Source of the DNA: Fimbriimonadaceae bacterium
GTDB taxonomy: Bacteria; Armatimonadota; Fimbriimonadia; Fimbriimonadales; Fimbriimonadaceae
Reading direction: 5' to 3'
Length of the DNA: 64,000 nucleotides
Assembly (NCBI GenBank): GCA_020847855.1
Contig: JADLBH010000011.1
Location: forward strand, 28,037-92,036
The notes below the pieces were generated by a model. It saw only the letters and a program-made list of their open reading frames with translations, was not told the origin of the DNA and searched no databases. A program made the translations under genes and the position numbers. Positions 63,968 to 64,000 of this stretch are shown one piece after another; position 1 is the first letter of the stretch; each line of letters starts with the position of its first letter.

Positions 63968-64000
63968 CGCAGGGAAACGGCAAGGAGCCCTGCGAGACGG

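Overview
The window is a GC-rich bacterial chromosome segment, densely coded on both strands, with no rRNA, tRNA or CRISPR array that I could find. Lineage evidence is indirect: two PEP-CTERM proteins, a type II pseudopilin with an H-X9-DG motif, a DUF1552/DUF1592 cytochrome pair, an SARP-like ATPase regulator, and a GyrA that resembles Planctomycetes-type GyrA in its quinolone region. Together these suggest Armatimonadota (Fimbriimonadia-like) or a related deep-branching phylum. This is an inference, not a marker-gene assignment.

Layout. 1-12999: HerA-like ATPase (partial), M14 carboxypeptidase, an exported unknown, a PEP-CTERM protein, a minus-strand run PhyH / CmcI-like / aspS / GNAT, a CDF exporter, an M23 peptidase and an MFS transporter. 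13225-15851: cassette A (small exported protein, pseudopilin, ten-cysteine secreted protein, membrane-anchored protein). 15876-26452: DUF1287 lipoprotein, TIM-barrel isomerase, membrane and exported unknowns, gyrA, M15 peptidase. 26440-31488: glyQ, a PEP-CTERM protein, a degenerate metallopeptidase, queD-hpt, rho. 31489-33822: cassette B, a paralogue of cassette A, lying between rho and an 85-bp duplicate of the rho 3' end. 34117-42862: yajQ, an FG-GAP protein, rph-rdgB, a fadN-like gene, an M16 peptidase pair and an SDR. 42916-48321: a redoxin/cytochrome/copper monooxygenase-like fusion and the DUF1552/DUF1592 pair. 48341-56297: a sugar ABC importer without an ATPase, an isomerase, a large SARP/ATPase/TPR regulator and a Gfo/Idh/MocA oxidoreductase. 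56507-63967: ornithine aminotransferase, fliL, a GT39-like protein, ubiX, a TIGR01777 epimerase, htpX, a zinc-ribbon protein and the trigger factor.

Most unusual content. Cassettes A and B share three genes: a small exported protein (weakly DUF1573-like), a secreted protein of about 120 residues with a matching ten-cysteine framework, and a protein of about 348 residues with an LRxGGMT motif and a C-terminal membrane anchor. In cassette B the first gene has a strong ribosome binding site and ATG followed by ten ACAG repeats. The repeats leave it out of frame in this sequence, and loss of one unit would restore a 161-residue protein with a normal signal peptide. The same cassette is bounded by near-identical copies of the rho 3' end, which looks like an integration or duplication scar. 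I read this as a mobile, phase-variable secreted-protein system of unknown function.
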